Positions 63,346 through 64,000 of a stretch of DNA of 64,000 nucleotides are shown piece by piece (positions within the stretch are counted from its first letter, which is position 1; the number at the start of each line of letters is the position of its first letter). The notes beneath the pieces are model-generated. The model was not told where the DNA came from. It made no database searches and saw only the letters and a list, made by a program, of their open reading frames with translations. This DNA comes from VMCP01 sp964527775 (GTDB taxonomy: Bacteria; Bacteroidota; Bacteroidia; NS11-12g; UBA955), in the NCBI GenBank assembly GCA_964527775.1, contig CAZGQS010000003.1, positions 1 through 64,000 on the forward strand. Reading direction: 5' to 3'. A program made the translations under genes and the position numbers.

Positions 63346-63954
63346 ATGAAAAAAACACTCATCATTCATCCCGAAGACCCCACCACCGATTTCCTTAAAG
63401 TCATTTACGAGGGTAGGGGATTCACCCAATTTCACAGCAACTTTGACAGCCATTCGCTCAAGGCAATGATTCAAGAACACGATCGCATTGTTATGTTGGG
63501 ACACGGCTATCACCACGGATTGTTGCATTATTTCAAACCCGTGATCGATGCCTCCTTCGTTCCCTATCTCAAACAAAAGGAACTCGTTGGTATCTGGTGT
63601 TTCGCCAAGGCTTTCTTCGATGCCCACGGACTTTCAGGCTTCCACACTGACATGTTCATTTCCGAAACTGCCGAAGCTCAAGCGATGGGAGTTTCCGCCA
63701 CTCACAATGAAATCGAGACATCCAACAACCACTTCGCGCAGTCTGTCAGAAAGAACCTTTTTCACCCTGATTGCCTTCACCGCGTTTCCCGCAGTTACTC
63801 CAAACTTCAAACTCCCGTATCCAATTACAACGCCGCTCGTTTGCACTTCAGAAACCCCGATGACCCCACCGAACCCTGCGACATGCCTGATTTCAATGAA
63901 ATTTTGACAAATCCCTCGATGATCAGTAATCTAATCAATCAATTTTTCAACTAG
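63346..63954 (+). CDS. Unknown protein with possible His-Cys (caspase/CHAT-like) dyad
   Basis: A 202-residue soluble protein with no signal peptide. Three features suggest a caspase-like fold: a first strand TLIIHPEDPTTDFL, a second strand ending in RIVMLGHGYHHGLL (H53) and a third with ELVGIWCFAKAFF (C85), which is the His-Gly then Cys order of clan CD peptidases. The segment after it, FISETAEAQAMGV, ends a further strand. Homology is not proven and the protein is short. It begins just after a long inverted repeat and is divergent from the 111-residue gene. Many codons end in C compared with genes to the left. Confidence 0.65.
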   Translation: MKKTLIIHPEDPTTDFLKVIYEGRGFTQFHSNFDSHSLKAMIQEHDRIVMLGHGYHHGLLHYFKPVIDASFVPYLKQKELVGIWCFAKAFFDAHGLSGFHTDMFISETAEAQAMGVSATHNEIETSNNHFAQSVRKNLFHPDCLHRVSRSYSKLQTPVSNYNAARLHFRNPDDPTEPCDMPDFNEILTNPSMISNLINQFFN

Positions 63955-63956
63955 TC

Positions 63957-64000
63957 ATGCTTGCGGAAGAATCGTCACAGAAATTTTCCGAAAAATTTAT
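63957..64000 (+). CDS. Possible start of next gene (cut by window edge)
   Basis: An ATG two bases after the previous stop opens a frame (MLAEESSQKFSEKF) that stays open to the window end. Fourteen residues are too few to identify. The close spacing would fit an operon. Confidence 0.3.
   Translation, partial: MLAEESSQKFSEKF

Overview
The window is chromosomal DNA from a member of the Bacteroidota, on a draft or metagenome scaffold (a run of exactly 100 Ns lies at 5972-6071). The assignment rests on many exact TAnnTTTG -7 promoter elements just upstream of start codons, near absence of Shine-Dalgarno sequences, a SusC/SusD pair, the gliding lipoprotein GldB, several proteins with type IX secretion (T9SS) C-terminal signals, PorT-like outer-membrane barrels, and the CvfB-like and LuxC-like proteins usual in this phylum. 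The sequence does not settle the family or genus.

Layout. 1-6356: an outer-membrane barrel, a LuxC-like acyl-CoA reductase, arginase, an ArnT-like glycosyltransferase with a PAP2 phosphatase, a START-like protein, and two copies of a composite repeat between convergent genes. 6357-24836: housekeeping genes (M20 amidohydrolase, dnaG, a glucosaminidase-like protein, the PorT-like/nadE/MFS operon, the divergent gldB/thioesterase/methyltransferase/SDR/SUI1/msrA operon, PAP2, pckA, alaS, rsmG with a GT2 glycosyltransferase). 24864-40951: a polysaccharide utilisation locus with a Nudix-type regulator, SusC, SusD, a LamG lipoprotein, a GH144 lipoprotein, a GH3 beta-glucosidase, a GH31 alpha-glucosidase on the other strand, and a 1178-residue protein that fuses GH144 to GH3. 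The GH144 plus GH3 pairing points to beta-1,2-glucan as substrate. 41030-47186: three secreted T9SS proteins. 47371-55857: a peroxiredoxin, tRNA-Pro and tRNA-Arg, a secreted protein, a double CbxX-type AAA+ ATPase, a secreted beta-propeller-like protein, a Pif1-type helicase and xseAB. 55862-64000: a large beta-helix T9SS adhesin, a CvfB-like S1 protein, a coiled-coil membrane protein, a DUF2130 protein, a pterin dehydratase and a divergent pair of unknown genes around a large inverted repeat.

How parts work together. In the polysaccharide locus, SusC/SusD and the LamG lipoprotein would bind and import glucan fragments made by the two GH144 domains. The two GH3 domains would finish them to glucose, and GH31 would remove any alpha-linkage. 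A strong terminator-like hairpin between the LamG and GH144 genes could give binding and transport proteins more transcript than enzymes.

Most notable points: the GH144-GH3 fusion; a composite intergenic repeat (17-bp tandem array, two hairpins, heptad array) placed between convergent genes; a recurring TAnnTTTG-N4-start arrangement that implies leaderless mRNAs, including two back-to-back GTG starts; a duplicated unknown domain in a T9SS protein; a double AAA+ ATPase with a duplicated N-terminal beta domain; and a possible His-Cys (caspase/CHAT-like) protein preceded by a long inverted repeat.
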